Below, piece by piece: positions 41,289 to 49,727 of a DNA stretch of 64,000 nucleotides. The notes under the pieces were generated by a model. That model was not told the DNA's origin, searched no databases, and saw only the letters and a program-made list of their open reading frames with translations. Location: positions 1-64,000 of the forward strand of contig MERI01000241.1 of assembly GCA_001772005.1 (NCBI GenBank). Direction: 5' to 3'. The translations under genes were made by a program, and so were the position numbers. Position 1 is the stretch's first letter, and each line of letters begins with the position of its first letter. This DNA is from Betaproteobacteria bacterium RIFCSPLOWO2_12_FULL_62_58 (GTDB lineage Bacteria > Pseudomonadota > Gammaproteobacteria > Burkholderiales > SG8-41).

Positions 41289-44039
41289 TCAGGCCTTCTC
41301 GACGTCTACCGACGTCTCGTAGAAAATCCGGTTCGGGTTGAAGGCGCCCGACACGTAGCGAATGTGGCCGTAGCCGCCCACCAGCTCGAGCGGGTTGATC
41401 AGCTCGGAACCGACGAAATTGTAATGGGTCATGTTCTTGTACAAGTACTGCTCCCAGCCGTGCTCGGAGAAAAGCATGTTGTCCGGCAGCGCGGGCCAGG
41501 CTTTCGCCATGGCGAAGAACTCGCCGTGGGAGTTGAACACTCGCACGGTGTCACCGTCCTTGATGCCTTTCTTCGCCATCGCCTTCGGGCTCAGGCACAC
41601 GTCCGGTTCTCCGCGCTGGTGCCGCAGCAGCCATGTCTCGTTGCGTCCCCACGAATGGATGCCCCAGCGCGTATGCGGCGAGTTGGTGACGAAGGGATAC
41701 TTCTTCGGTCCCAGGTTCCCGCCCTTGTACTGCGGCTTGGGCACCGTCGCGCCGAGACGCTGGAACCAGTCGTGGTCCACGTAGAACTGCAGGCGCCCGG
41801 TCAGTGTCGCGTAAGGCTTCTTCTCCGTGACGTTGGTCGTGAACGGGCGGTACGGCTTGTCTTTCGGCACAGGCCCCGTCTTGCCGGCCGACGGGCCGAC
41901 CGCGACAAAGCCTTTCTTCATCGCTTCCTCGTAGGTGCCGGGGCCGAGCGCCTTCGATCTCTCCATGACGAAGCGCAGCGCGGCCTCATCCGTCGCGATG
42001 GCGCCGTTCATGGTGAACTCGTCATATACGTTGTCGAAATCGATGGCGCTTTTGATCTCGGGATCGTCCACCCTTGAGACGCCGCGCGCCCTGGCGCGCT
42101 CCTGGATCTTCTTCGCCAGCTCGACGCAGATCTGCCAGTCGGTCTTGCGCTCGTACATGGGCTTGACCGGCTGCCCGTAGGCGTGGATGAAGCGCGTCAC
42201 CGAGGTTTCGCGGATATCGAGCTTCTGCTGCTCGGGCGCGGCGGGAAGCACGATGTCCGCGTACATCGCCCCCGAGTTGAGGCGGTAATCCACCACTACC
42301 AGCAGCTCGCAGCGCTTGAGGAAATTCTCCGCCAGGTGCTGATAGGCGTTCGACGTGGCGAACACGTTGATGCCGGCGTTGATGGTCACCACGGGGTCCT
42401 TGATGGACTGCCACTTGGGCATCCAGCCCTTCGCTTCCGACTCCTTACGCATGGCCTCCATGTCGTCGACGCCAAAGCCGAGCGCCTCCTTTAACTGGCT
42501 GTCGTCGAAGTAGGCCTTGGTGCGCCGGTACTGCTCGCCCCACACCCACTGCGCCAGCACCGCGGAGACGCTGCGCCCGGGCTTGCCCTTCACACTGACC
42601 ATTTCACTGGACCCTTCCAGCCGCCAGCCTTCGTAGGTGGTGTCGATGGACCCCGTGGTGCCGTGGTGTCCGATCAACGTGAGGATCAGGATCTTCAGCC
42701 GCCCGCACTGGAAACCGTCGAAGTGCTTCTGGTTGTTGTACCCGTCGAGGATACGCAGCGCCTTGCTCTCGGCGATCCAGCCAGCGAGCTTGCGCGTGAC
42801 GGACGCATGCACGCCGGTCGTCGCCTGGGTGGCTTCCGGCGTATACGGGGCGATCTCGGCCTTCAGCCGCTCGAAGACGGTGGTGACCTCGATGCCCTGC
42901 GCGGAGAACGCACCTTCCAGCGCTGGATCGACCGCGCCGAACTTCAAGGTCTTGTCCCTGCTTCCCATGCTGCCGGGCGCCGGCACTGCCCTGCCGGATT
43001 TCGCATCCCAAACGTAGAAAATCTCTTCGCTGCCGTCCGCCTTGAAGTCCTTCTCGCGCAGGAACTTGCCGTTGTCGGTGCGCACCAGGAAGGGCAGGTC
43101 TGTCTGCTCCTTCAGGTAATCCGCCTTGTAGTGCTTGTTGGCGATCAGCACGTTCACGATCGCCGCCGCGAGGTGCGAATCCGTTCCCATGCGAACTGGC
43201 ACGTACAGATCCGAGTGGATGGAGGACTGGTTGTAGTCTACGGAGATGTTCACCAGCCGCGCGCCGTTGTAGCGCGCCTCCATCAGGAAGTGGGCGTCCG
43301 GAATCCGCGTGACGATGGGATTCTTGTGCCACATCAGGATCAGGTCGGAGGTGAACCAGTCGTCGAACGTCGACACGGTCCGGGCCGGTATGCGCACCGT
43401 GTGGATGCCCGGATAGAGGTCGCCGGTCATCGAGGAGACGTCCGGTTTGATGGCGCCCAGCAGGTTGGCGAGCCGCGTGTAGGCGTTGTTGGTGATGACG
43501 GCGAAGGGGCGCTTCGGCATGTAGATGTTGCCGGGGCCGCGCTTCTGCGTGGTATCGATGATCTTGTCCGCGATTTCCGTGAGCGCTTCGTCCCAGGTGA
43601 TGCGTTTCCATTTGCGCTCGCCGCGCGCGCCGACGCGCTTCAGCGGATACTTCAGGAAGTCTGGCTGCTTCACCCAGGAGCAATACACGGCGCCCTTCTG
43701 GCAGCCGCGCGGGTTCATGTCGGGTATCCCGGGCAACTGCGGGTACTCGGCGACCTGCTCGTCGCGCAACGGTACGCCGTCCTTGACATACACGCGCCAC
43801 GCGCAGCCGGCCACACAGCCGTTGGAGTGGGTGGTGAACCCGACCGAATCCCAGGTCCACTCCTTCCGGTAGAGGTCTTCCCAGCCGCGGTACGGGTAGG
43901 ACTTCAGCGGGTCCTCGATGGGCTGGATCTTCGAGAACGCCAGCACGCCCGAAGGCGCCAGACCGCTCGCCGCAATCGCGCCGAACGCCTTGATGAAATC
44001 CCGTCTCGCTTGCGACGCCCTCGGGTTACCAATCGCCAT
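41289..44039 (-). CDS. Type II DMSO-reductase-family catalytic alpha subunit
   Basis: This 916-residue periplasmic molybdoenzyme has a TAT signal (R12-R13, [10 protein letters not shown]). H71, C75, C79 and C113 form a His/Cys cluster site typical of type II enzymes. D207 in [10 protein letters not shown] is a candidate metal ligand. [21 protein letters not shown] is like ethylbenzene and steroid C25 dehydrogenase relatives. AAGGAGATCAGCT before the ATG fixes the start. The ABDC gene order instead resembles dimethylsulfide dehydrogenase, selenate and chlorate reductases, so substrate and direction remain open. An FNR box lies upstream. Confidence 0.9.
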   Translation of the reverse strand: MAIGNPRASQARRDFIKAFGAIAASGLAPSGVLAFSKIQPIEDPLKSYPYRGWEDLYRKEWTWDSVGFTTHSNGCVAGCAWRVYVKDGVPLRDEQVAEYPQLPGIPDMNPRGCQKGAVYCSWVKQPDFLKYPLKRVGARGERKWKRITWDEALTEIADKIIDTTQKRGPGNIYMPKRPFAVITNNAYTRLANLLGAIKPDVSSMTGDLYPGIHTVRIPARTVSTFDDWFTSDLILMWHKNPIVTRIPDAHFLMEARYNGARLVNISVDYNQSSIHSDLYVPVRMGTDSHLAAAIVNVLIANKHYKADYLKEQTDLPFLVRTDNGKFLREKDFKADGSEEIFYVWDAKSGRAVPAPGSMGSRDKTLKFGAVDPALEGAFSAQGIEVTTVFERLKAEIAPYTPEATQATTGVHASVTRKLAGWIAESKALRILDGYNNQKHFDGFQCGRLKILILTLIGHHGTTGSIDTTYEGWRLEGSSEMVSVKGKPGRSVSAVLAQWVWGEQYRRTKAYFDDSQLKEALGFGVDDMEAMRKESEAKGWMPKWQSIKDPVVTINAGINVFATSNAYQHLAENFLKRCELLVVVDYRLNSGAMYADIVLPAAPEQQKLDIRETSVTRFIHAYGQPVKPMYERKTDWQICVELAKKIQERARARGVSRVDDPEIKSAIDFDNVYDEFTMNGAIATDEAALRFVMERSKALGPGTYEEAMKKGFVAVGPSAGKTGPVPKDKPYRPFTTNVTEKKPYATLTGRLQFYVDHDWFQRLGATVPKPQYKGGNLGPKKYPFVTNSPHTRWGIHSWGRNETWLLRHQRGEPDVCLSPKAMAKKGIKDGDTVRVFNSHGEFFAMAKAWPALPDNMLFSEHGWEQYLYKNMTHYNFVGSELINPLELVGGYGHIRYVSGAFNPNRIFYETSVDVEKA

Positions 44040-44165
44040 AGCTGATCTCCTTGACCGCACTCCGTGCGTTTGTACCCGCAACCCCGCACAAACGTTTGCG
44101 GCAAATCAAACGAGCGGTGCGCGAGATCACGCTGTAATTATCCGCGCGCCGCGCGGCAGCAACGT

Positions 44166-44179
44166 TTGATCTAGATCAA
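44166..44179. promoter_or_regulatory. FNR/ANR box upstream of the molybdoenzyme operon
   Basis: TTGATCTAGATCAA is an exact match to the consensus TTGAT-N4-ATCAA and is fully palindromic. It lies 126 bp before the alpha start codon on the minus strand, a usual distance for activation under low oxygen. It could also act on the broken dsrE copy on the other side. Confidence 0.8.
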
Positions 44180-44191
44180 CCTTTGCCTCAT

Positions 44192-44211
44192 ATTCAACTA
44201 TTAACTTGAAC
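44192..44211. promoter_or_regulatory. Second copy of the ArsR-rhodanese operator
   Basis: ATTCAA, eight bases, then TTGAAC match the operator at 32334 in half-sites and spacing. It lies between the alpha-subunit operon and the remnant dsrE, beside the FNR box. Confidence 0.55.
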
Positions 44212-44246
44212 AGTTGATAAAGTTCCCTGAGCCAAGCGAGATTTCC

Positions 44247-44466
44247 CTGAAACACCTGTTTTTGCTCAACGATGCTCCCTACGGCAACGAACGCAGCTAC
44301 AACGCCCTGCGGCTCGCCCGCAGCCTGCTCAAGTCCGGAGGCGAGGAGGTGAAAGTGTTTCTCATCGGCGATGCGGTGGCCTGTGCCAAGGCGGGCCAGA
44401 AGGTGCCGCAGGGCTATTACAACATCGGCGACATGGTCGTACGCCACGGAGGCGAGATCGGCGTGG
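44247..44466 (+). pseudogene. 5' fragment of a second dsrE gene, start codon lost
   Basis: The frame encodes KHLFLLNDAPYGNERSYNA, VKVFLIGDAVACAKAGQK and YYNIGDM, clearly the paralog of the gene at 32440. The initiator is CTG where the intact copy has ATG. After GGEIGV the sequence jumps into porin sequence in another frame, before the CGTC cysteines. It retains the operator copy upstream. It cannot make a working DsrE protein. Confidence 0.88.
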
Positions 44467-44811
44467 GAGGATGCCACGCTCGGCTTGCAGCTCTACGGCG
44501 AATGGATGCGCGACTATGCAGCCTACCGGGAGACCCTGCCCGCCGGTTTTCCCGTGAAAGATCGTCTGCGCAAGGTGGCAACGGTTCGCTTCACCCAGTT
44601 TTTCGCCCACCAGACGGTCATCTTCAATCTCTTCGCCTTCGTGGGCCTAAGCGAGGAGGATCGCTACGTCATTCCATCACTGCGCTACGCCTTCAGCGAT
44701 AATCTCTGGGCCGAGATCGGCGCAAATCTTTTCGCAGGCAAGCGTAACGGCATGTTCGGGTCGCTGCAGGATAACAGCAACATTTACCTCACCGTTCGAT
44801 ATGCTTTCTAA
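44464..44811 (+). pseudogene. 3' fragment of a second porin gene
   Basis: From WEDATLGLQLYGEW to LTVRYAF this is the C-terminal 115 residues of the porin at 37425, with few nucleotide differences over about 345 bp. It is joined directly to the dsrE fragment but in a different frame, and the join falls in GTGGGAGG, which both sources partly share. The genes originally between them in a duplicated cluster are gone. Confidence 0.9.
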
Positions 44812-44814
44812 GGC

Positions 44815-45419
44815 TGTGCGGTTGAGCGCGGCCGGAATATATGTAACTCATTGGGCGCAGTCCTTTGGCATACGCCAATTCAAGCTGGACGATCCTGAAG
44901 CCTGGATTAGTTTGTCCATTTCCGGTTTAGATTGCATCCTCCGGTGAGCCTGCTCCATAACGGGTTGAGTCGTTCCTGCCACACCCGAACACCTGCCTCG
45001 GGCACGACTCCGTGCTTGGCAAAAAGCAGCGTTCCGCCCGGTTTCAGCACTCGCTTCATTTCCGTCAAGGCCTTGATAGGGTCCGGGATGGTGCATAGCG
45101 TCCACGTCGTGACTACCATGTCAAGACGGCAGTCGTCCAACGGAATCTCCTCGCCCGTGTGCGCCAGGAACTCGATCGGAAACGGGGCGGCGTCCGCCTT
45201 TTTTCTCGCCATTTGCAGCAGTTCCTCCGACGGATCGAGCGCAAAGAGGCGGCTGACGGTGGCTCCGTAGAACGGCAGATTCAGTCCCGATCCGACGCCG
45301 ATCTCCAGGACGGTGCCGCATGCCTGCGGCACGAGCTGTGAGCGGAATCGCGTTGCTTCCTTGTTTCGCATCGCGAGGTCCGTCAATCGCGGCAAGATCC
45401 ATTTGTCATAGACGTTCAT
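44815..45419 (-). pseudogene. SAM methyltransferase gene with two C-terminal frameshifts
   Basis: The N-terminal 170 residues are intact: MNVYDKWILPRLTDLAM, VLEIGVGSGLNLPFY as SAM motif I, and VTTWTLCTIPDP. After GGCNLNRK the frame ends early, but the next frame continues MDKLIQASG and the third continues FRIVQLELAYAKG and SYIYSGRA, the usual tail of this family. One base appears lost after NRK and a few near QASG. The shortened frame 44907-45419 could still be translated. It lies beside the truncated merR gene. Confidence 0.7.
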
Positions 45420-45604
45420 ATCGTGTGCAATTCTAATGCCGGTGTTGATGGTGCAGGCCCATTCGCGCTGCGCCACACGTGCATTTTTAGCCGCACTGCA
45501 AGCAGTTCCAGGCTATTGCCCACGTACAGCAATCCCGCTTTTTCGTAATAGCGTATGGTCTCGACCCGGCAATCGGCGCGTTTGGCGAGTACCCCTATGT
45601 GCAT
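45416..45604 (-). pseudogene. Truncated MerR-family regulator
   Basis: The first 26 residues, MHIGVLAKRADCRVETIRYYEKAGLL, are a MerR winged-helix start. The rest bears no resemblance to the wing, dimer helix or metal loop, and the frame ends after 62 codons. It is divergent from a metal exporter whose promoter has a MerR-type operator. So the original regulator of that exporter is probably this gene, now inactive. Confidence 0.8.
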
Positions 45605-45684
45605 GTCATCGGCGGATGGTTGCTATGGAAAGTCCCAGAGTCTTGAACACGTAGAGCATGGCCGCCCTTCCATCAGTTTACCGC

Positions 45685-45715
45685 TTGACCCTATACTAAC
45701 TATGGGGTATCAAAT
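45685..45715 (+). promoter_or_regulatory. MerR-type promoter of the metal exporter
   Basis: TTGACC is followed by an ACCCTATA-CTAAC-TATGGGGT dyad and then TATCAAAT. The dyad sits in the spacer, as in promoters twisted into activity by MerR relatives such as PbrR and CadR. It drives the exporter at 45754. Confidence 0.7.
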
Positions 45716-45753
45716 TCACAATTGAATCGTCCTGGCCAGGCCGGAATGCGTCG

Positions 45754-46395
45754 ATGGATTGCTGCAACGACAAGGAATGTGCGATTGAGGCGTTGAAAGG
45801 ACGGCAGAGCGCCACATTGCGCATGGTATTGGTGATCAACGTCGTCATGTTCGTCATTGAACTGACATCCGGATTGCTCGCGAAATCAACGGCGCTGTTA
45901 TCCGACTCTCTCGACAACCTGGGTGACGCGCTGACCTACGGATTGAGCCTTTATGCCGTATCACGCGGGGCGAGATCGAAGGCAATGGTCGCGCTTTTCA
46001 AGGGCGGCCTGATCACGCTTGCCGGCCTGTTCGTTCTTGGCCAGGTCGCTTACAGGATGATTCATCCCAGCGTTCCGATCTTCGAGACGATGGGAGTGAT
46101 CAGCATTGTCGCGCTTGTTGCGAACGGCACCTGCCTGGCATTGCTCTGGAAGCACCGGACCGAAGATATCAATATGAGTTCGGTGTGGGAATGTTCGCGA
46201 AACGACATCGCCTCGAATCTCTCCGTTTTTCTCGCTGCGGCAGGAGTCTGGTTCACCGGGTCAGGCTGGCCCGACCTGGTAGTCGGTTTGGCACTCGCCT
46301 CCTTGTTCCTGTGGTCCGCCGGCAAAGTTCTTACAAGAGCGATTCGCCAGCTACGCGATTCAAGGCCGGGCATCGCCGAGCGGTCAATTACGTGA
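45754..46395 (+). CDS. Cation diffusion facilitator metal exporter
   Basis: This 213-residue inner-membrane protein has six hydrophobic segments and the CDF blocks ELTSGLLAKSTALLSDSLDNLGDAL, where S/D residues form the metal site, and ECSRNDIASNLSVFLAAAGVWFTGSGWPDLVVGLALASLFL. The N-terminus MDCCNDKEC has three cysteines that may bind metal. It lacks the usual cytoplasmic C-terminal domain, so it is a short-form CDF. MerR-type promoter elements precede it, pointing to Pb, Cd or Zn, but the regulator gene is broken. Confidence 0.88.
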   Translation: MDCCNDKECAIEALKGRQSATLRMVLVINVVMFVIELTSGLLAKSTALLSDSLDNLGDALTYGLSLYAVSRGARSKAMVALFKGGLITLAGLFVLGQVAYRMIHPSVPIFETMGVISIVALVANGTCLALLWKHRTEDINMSSVWECSRNDIASNLSVFLAAAGVWFTGSGWPDLVVGLALASLFLWSAGKVLTRAIRQLRDSRPGIAERSIT

Positions 46396-46472
46396 GGTAG
46401 GGTGATCCCGCCGCTCTCGGCAATGACGCATTTCTTTTACTGGTCACTGTTACGCGACTCTCTGGGGCTGGC

Positions 46473-46501
46473 GCTCCACGCCGTTCCCAGAGGCGTGGAG
46501 C
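46473..46501. terminator. Hairpin at the junction before the flavoprotein fragment
   Basis: GCTCCACGCC and GGCGTGGAGC form a perfect ten-base stem with a nine-base loop. No T-run follows, so it is not a standard terminator. It abuts the left end of the duplicated flavoprotein fragment, where sequence identity starts. Confidence 0.4.
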
Positions 46502-46502
46502 C

Positions 46503-46693
46503 GTTAGCGGTGCGACGCGACAGTTCAGCGGCGAGGGCGGGTGCTTCGTGGAAACGGGCGACGGGAAAGCGGGCTTCGGGAGCGGCAACTTCTACGCCGA
46601 CCCGGCGCCGCAAATCGAGCTCAAATCCCCCAGCAGGCTCCTGCACTGGGGCAAGGTGGCATACGAGAAATACTGGCAATGGCGCCGCTTTTG
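46503..46693 (+). pseudogene. 3' fragment of a second SQR-like flavoprotein gene
   Basis: The frame GATRQFSGEGGCFVETGDG to KYWQWRRF and stop copies the last 60 or so codons of the gene at 32798, with roughly ten percent nucleotide differences by eye. The upstream part is absent and there is no start. With the dsrE and porin fragments it shows that a second copy of the sulfur-type cluster once existed here. Confidence 0.88.
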
Positions 46694-46748
46694 ACTCCTT
46701 CGCAACCCTATACTGATCCTGTCCACCCACCCGGGCTAGAGTGTCGCC

Positions 46749-47426
46749 ATGGATCCCGCCACCTATGATGCCTGGTATCGCACGCCGCGCGGTAGCTGGA
46801 TCGGTGAAGTCGAGTACCGACTGTTGTACCGCATGCTGGCGCCTTCGCCTGGAGACAGCCTGCTGGATGTCGGCTGCGGAACGGGTTACTTCACACGCCG
46901 CTTTGCGCAAGATGCCGGCCTGTGCGTAACCGGCCTCGATCCTGACCGCGATGGGCTCGATTACGCTCGGGCGCATGGCGGCCCGAATGAAGTTTACATT
47001 GCCGGCGATGCGCGTGACCTTCCTTTTCCCGATGCGGGTTTCGACTTTGTCGTCTCGGTCACTGCGCTCTGCTTCATTCAAGACCAGCGACGCGCGCTGC
47101 AGGAGATTGCGCGCGTCGCCCGCAAACGGTTTCTGTTGGGACTGCTCAACCGGCACAGCATGCTCTATCGGCAGAAGGGGCGCGGCGGCGGCACAGGCGC
47201 GTACCACGGCGCGCACTGGCATGCGATCAGCGAGGTTCACGACTTGTTACGCAATCTTGCCGTGCGCGATGCGCTCGTCCGTACTGCGGTGTTCGTTCCC
47301 TCCGCAGGCGCGATCGCCAGGGTCCTCGAACGGCTCGCGCCGAACTTCCTGCCATGGGGCGCATTCATCGCGGTTGCGGGCAGCCCATGCCCCGACGAAC
47401 CCTCGCGCGGGATCAGCGCACCGTGA
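46749..47426 (+). CDS. Class I SAM-dependent methyltransferase
   Basis: This 225-residue protein has SAM motif I LLDVGCGTGYFTRRFA, the acidic GLDPD, AGDARDLPFPDAGFDFVVSVTALCFI as motifs II/III, and RFLLGLLNRHSM. It is of the UbiE/Methyltransf_11 type, with no feature giving a substrate. It converges on selD with a 14-base overlap of the ends. Nothing in the neighbourhood ties it to selenium, though some organisms methylate selenium; that is speculation. Confidence 0.85.
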   Translation: MDPATYDAWYRTPRGSWIGEVEYRLLYRMLAPSPGDSLLDVGCGTGYFTRRFAQDAGLCVTGLDPDRDGLDYARAHGGPNEVYIAGDARDLPFPDAGFDFVVSVTALCFIQDQRRALQEIARVARKRFLLGLLNRHSMLYRQKGRGGGTGAYHGAHWHAISEVHDLLRNLAVRDALVRTAVFVPSAGAIARVLERLAPNFLPWGAFIAVAGSPCPDEPSRGISAP

Positions 47427-48471
47427 CGCCGGCCGGGCCGGCTACAAGCCGCCCGATGTCGCGCGCGTGCTGGAAACCCTGCGCCTGGAAGATCGAAAGC
47501 ACCTGGCTGGCGCTGTCGGCGGTGCATGCCACGAGCAACCCGCCGCTGGTCTGCGGATCGCACAGCAGCTTGCGTTTCCAATCCGCCATGCCCTGCGGAA
47601 GCTTGACGTCGCGCGCGCAGCTCTCCCAGTTGCGTTCCGATGCGCCGGTGACGTAGTCCTGCTGCACCAAATGCAGCGCAGCGGACAGGATCGGCAGGTG
47701 GTCAAACTCGATTTCACCGCCGAGCTGCGAGCCGCGGCACATTTCGAGCAGGTGGCCGAGCAACCCGAAGCCGGTGACGTCGGTCATCGCATGCACACCC
47801 TCGAGCTCGGAAAGCGCGATTCCAGGCGTATTGAGCTGCGTCGCGGTCTCCAGCATCTGCGCGTACGCTTTCGGGTGCAGCTCGCCCTTTTTCAGCGCCG
47901 CGCCCATGATGCCGATGCCGAGCCCCTTGCCGAGAATCAGGACATCGCCGGCACGCGCGCGGTCGTTGCGCTTGACGCGATCGGGATGGATCAGCCCGAG
48001 TGCGACCAAGCCGTAGAATGGTTCGGGTGAATCGATCGAATGGCCGCCGGCGATCGGGATGCCGGCGGCATCGCATACCGCATGCCCGCCGGCAACGATG
48101 CGCTGCATCGCTTCGCGCGGAAAGTTTTTCATGGGCACGCCGAGTAGCGCGAGCGCGAAAATCGGCTTGCCGCCCATCGCATAGACGTCGGAAATCGCGT
48201 TGGTCGCAGCAATGCGGCCAAAATCGTACGGATCGTCCACAATCGGCAGGAAAAAGTCGGTGGTCGCGACGATCGCCTGCCGATCGTTCAAACGATAGAC
48301 CGCGGCATCATCGCTGGTCTCGGTCCCAACCAGCAGGTCGGGATAGGCGGACGCGAGTGGCGACTGCTTGAGAATTTCCCCCAGCACCGCTGGCGGTAAT
48401 TTGCAGCCTCACCCTCCGCCGTGCGAGAACTGGGTCAGCTTGATCTGCGTCGATTCCAAAGGTTTGTTCAT
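47413..48471 (-). CDS. selD: Selenophosphate synthase, itself a selenoprotein
   Basis: The enzyme makes selenophosphate from selenide and ATP. Read from ATG at 48471 the frame gives MNKPLESTQIKLTQFSHGGG, then UGA, then GCKLPPAVLGEILK, so codon 21 is an in-frame UGA exactly where SelD has its catalytic Sec or Cys. A stem-loop follows it (see SECIS entry). GIPIAGGHSIDSPEPFYG, VTGFGLLGHLLEM and CDPQTSGGLL confirm SelD. Total length is 352 residues. ORF finders would start it too late, at 48387. It is divergent from selU. Confidence 0.95.
48378..48397 (-). promoter_or_regulatory. Candidate bacterial SECIS hairpin in selD
   Basis: On the minus strand CCAGC-GGT-GCTGG forms a small stem-loop about 15 bases after the UGA, extended by flanking CCG/GGG pairs. 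Bacterial SECIS elements lie in this window after the UGA and present a G-U pair in the apical loop, as GGU could here. Confidence 0.6.
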
Positions 48472-48492
48472 TTTTCCCGTAAACTATGCGCG

Positions 48493-49641
48493 ATGACCAC
48501 CGGCATGGATGCACACACCGCCGCGAAAGCGAGCACGCTGCCACCGCATGCGCCCAAACCCGCTCTACGCGGGCCCGAGGCCGTAACCGTAGCACAACTG
48601 TCCGAGTTTGACGAGATTATCGATGTCCGCTCGGAGAACGAATTTGCGGAAGATCACATTCCGGGCGCCATCAGTTGTCCCGTGCTCGACAACGACGAGC
48701 GCGTGCGCGTCGGCACCATTTACAAGCAGGTTTCTTCGTTCGAAGCCAAGAAAATCGGCGCCGTATTGATCAGCGCAAATATCACTCATCACCTGCGCGA
48801 TCGATTCCAGGACCGTCCGCGCGACTGGCGGCCACTCGTCTATTGCTGGCGCGGCGGCAGCCGCAGCGGCGCCCTCGCCCATGTGCTGCAGCAGGTCGGC
48901 TGGCGGGTCGGACAGCTCGACGGCGGCTACAAAGCCTACCGGCGCGCGGTCGTCGCCGATCTGGCAATCCTGCCGACGCGATTCGACTGGCGCGCCGTGT
49001 GCGGGCTCACCGGCGCTGGCAAGAGCCGGCTGCTGCGCGCGCTTCGCGATTGCGGCGGCCAGGTGCTCGACCTTGAAGCGCTCGCGGCGCATCGGGGCTC
49101 GGTGCTCGGCAATCTGCCGGACTCGCCCCAGCCGTCGCAGAAGATGTTCGACAGCCTGATCTGGGACGCGCTGCACAGGTTCTCTCCGATGCGCCCTGTC
49201 TACGTCGAGGCCGAAAGCAAGAAGATCGGCAACCTGCGCGTGCCCGAAGCGCTGATCGAGGCGATGTGGCGCAGCCCCTGTGTGGTGCTGCAGGCGCCGG
49301 CAGCGCTGCGTGTCGCGCTGCTCAAGGAGGAATACTCGCATTTCATCGCGGAGCCGGCGACGCTCATCGCCAAGCTCGAGTGCCTGTCCGGGCTTTACGG
49401 CCACGCCGCGATCGCCGCATGGAAAAAACTCGCGCTGGGGCAGCGCTGGGACGAACTCACCGCGGACTTGCTGGTGAAGCATTACGATCCGGCCTACACC
49501 CGCTCCACGCTCAAGCATTATCCCGCTTTGTCGGGCGCACTCCAGCTTGAACTCAGATCGACCGATGAGGCAGAATTCATGCGCCTGGCGCGCGAGTGCC
49601 TCGCACGCGAGGAGCGTAATGCGAGAGGCGATAGGCGATAG
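48493..49641 (+). CDS. selU: tRNA 2-selenouridine synthase
   Basis: This 382-residue protein (also called MnmH/YbbB) replaces sulfur with selenium at the wobble uridine of some tRNAs. The N-terminal rhodanese domain has EIIDVRSENEFAEDHIPGA and active-site YCWRGGSRSG. The C-terminal half has the P-loop CGLTGAGKSRLL and LDLEALAAHRGS. Start could be 48493 or 48505. It is divergent from selD, the enzyme that makes its selenophosphate substrate, so the pair forms a functional unit. Confidence 0.94.
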   Translation: MTTGMDAHTAAKASTLPPHAPKPALRGPEAVTVAQLSEFDEIIDVRSENEFAEDHIPGAISCPVLDNDERVRVGTIYKQVSSFEAKKIGAVLISANITHHLRDRFQDRPRDWRPLVYCWRGGSRSGALAHVLQQVGWRVGQLDGGYKAYRRAVVADLAILPTRFDWRAVCGLTGAGKSRLLRALRDCGGQVLDLEALAAHRGSVLGNLPDSPQPSQKMFDSLIWDALHRFSPMRPVYVEAESKKIGNLRVPEALIEAMWRSPCVVLQAPAALRVALLKEEYSHFIAEPATLIAKLECLSGLYGHAAIAAWKKLALGQRWDELTADLLVKHYDPAYTRSTLKHYPALSGALQLELRSTDEAEFMRLARECLAREERNARGDRR

Positions 49642-49725
49642 GCGTGAAGCGAAAACCCATTGCGGCTGCAATGGTTACCCCTCTCTCCTCTCTCCTCTCT
49701 CCTCTCTCCTTTCACCTGTCTTAAA
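49620..49725. repeat. Degenerate-word hairpin (CTCTCTC) after selU
   Basis: GCGAGAGGCGATAGGCGATAGGCG on one arm faces four tandem CTCTCTC-C words and CTTTCACC on the other. The left arm overlaps the selU 3' end. The block separates selU from the ArnD-like gene. Confidence 0.65.
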
Positions 49726-49727
49726 AC

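Noticed and set aside
41289-44039. Naming the molybdoenzyme ethylbenzene, selenate or dimethylsulfide dehydrogenase/reductase
   Set aside because: Gene order and sequence blocks point to different members of the type II family, so no specific name is justified.
46402-46716. 104-codon plus-strand frame covering the flavoprotein fragment
   Set aside because: It reads the fragment in the wrong frame; the homologous frame has no start and is a 3' remnant.
48421-48492. Longer start of selU (MRELGQLDLRRF)
   Set aside because: This extension lies antisense to the start and Sec region of selD and has no family similarity; later Met codons fit SelU better.
49680-49725. CRISPR-like short tandem repeats
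   Set aside because: The repeated CTCTCTC words have no unique spacers of constant length and no cas genes are near; they are one arm of a hairpin.
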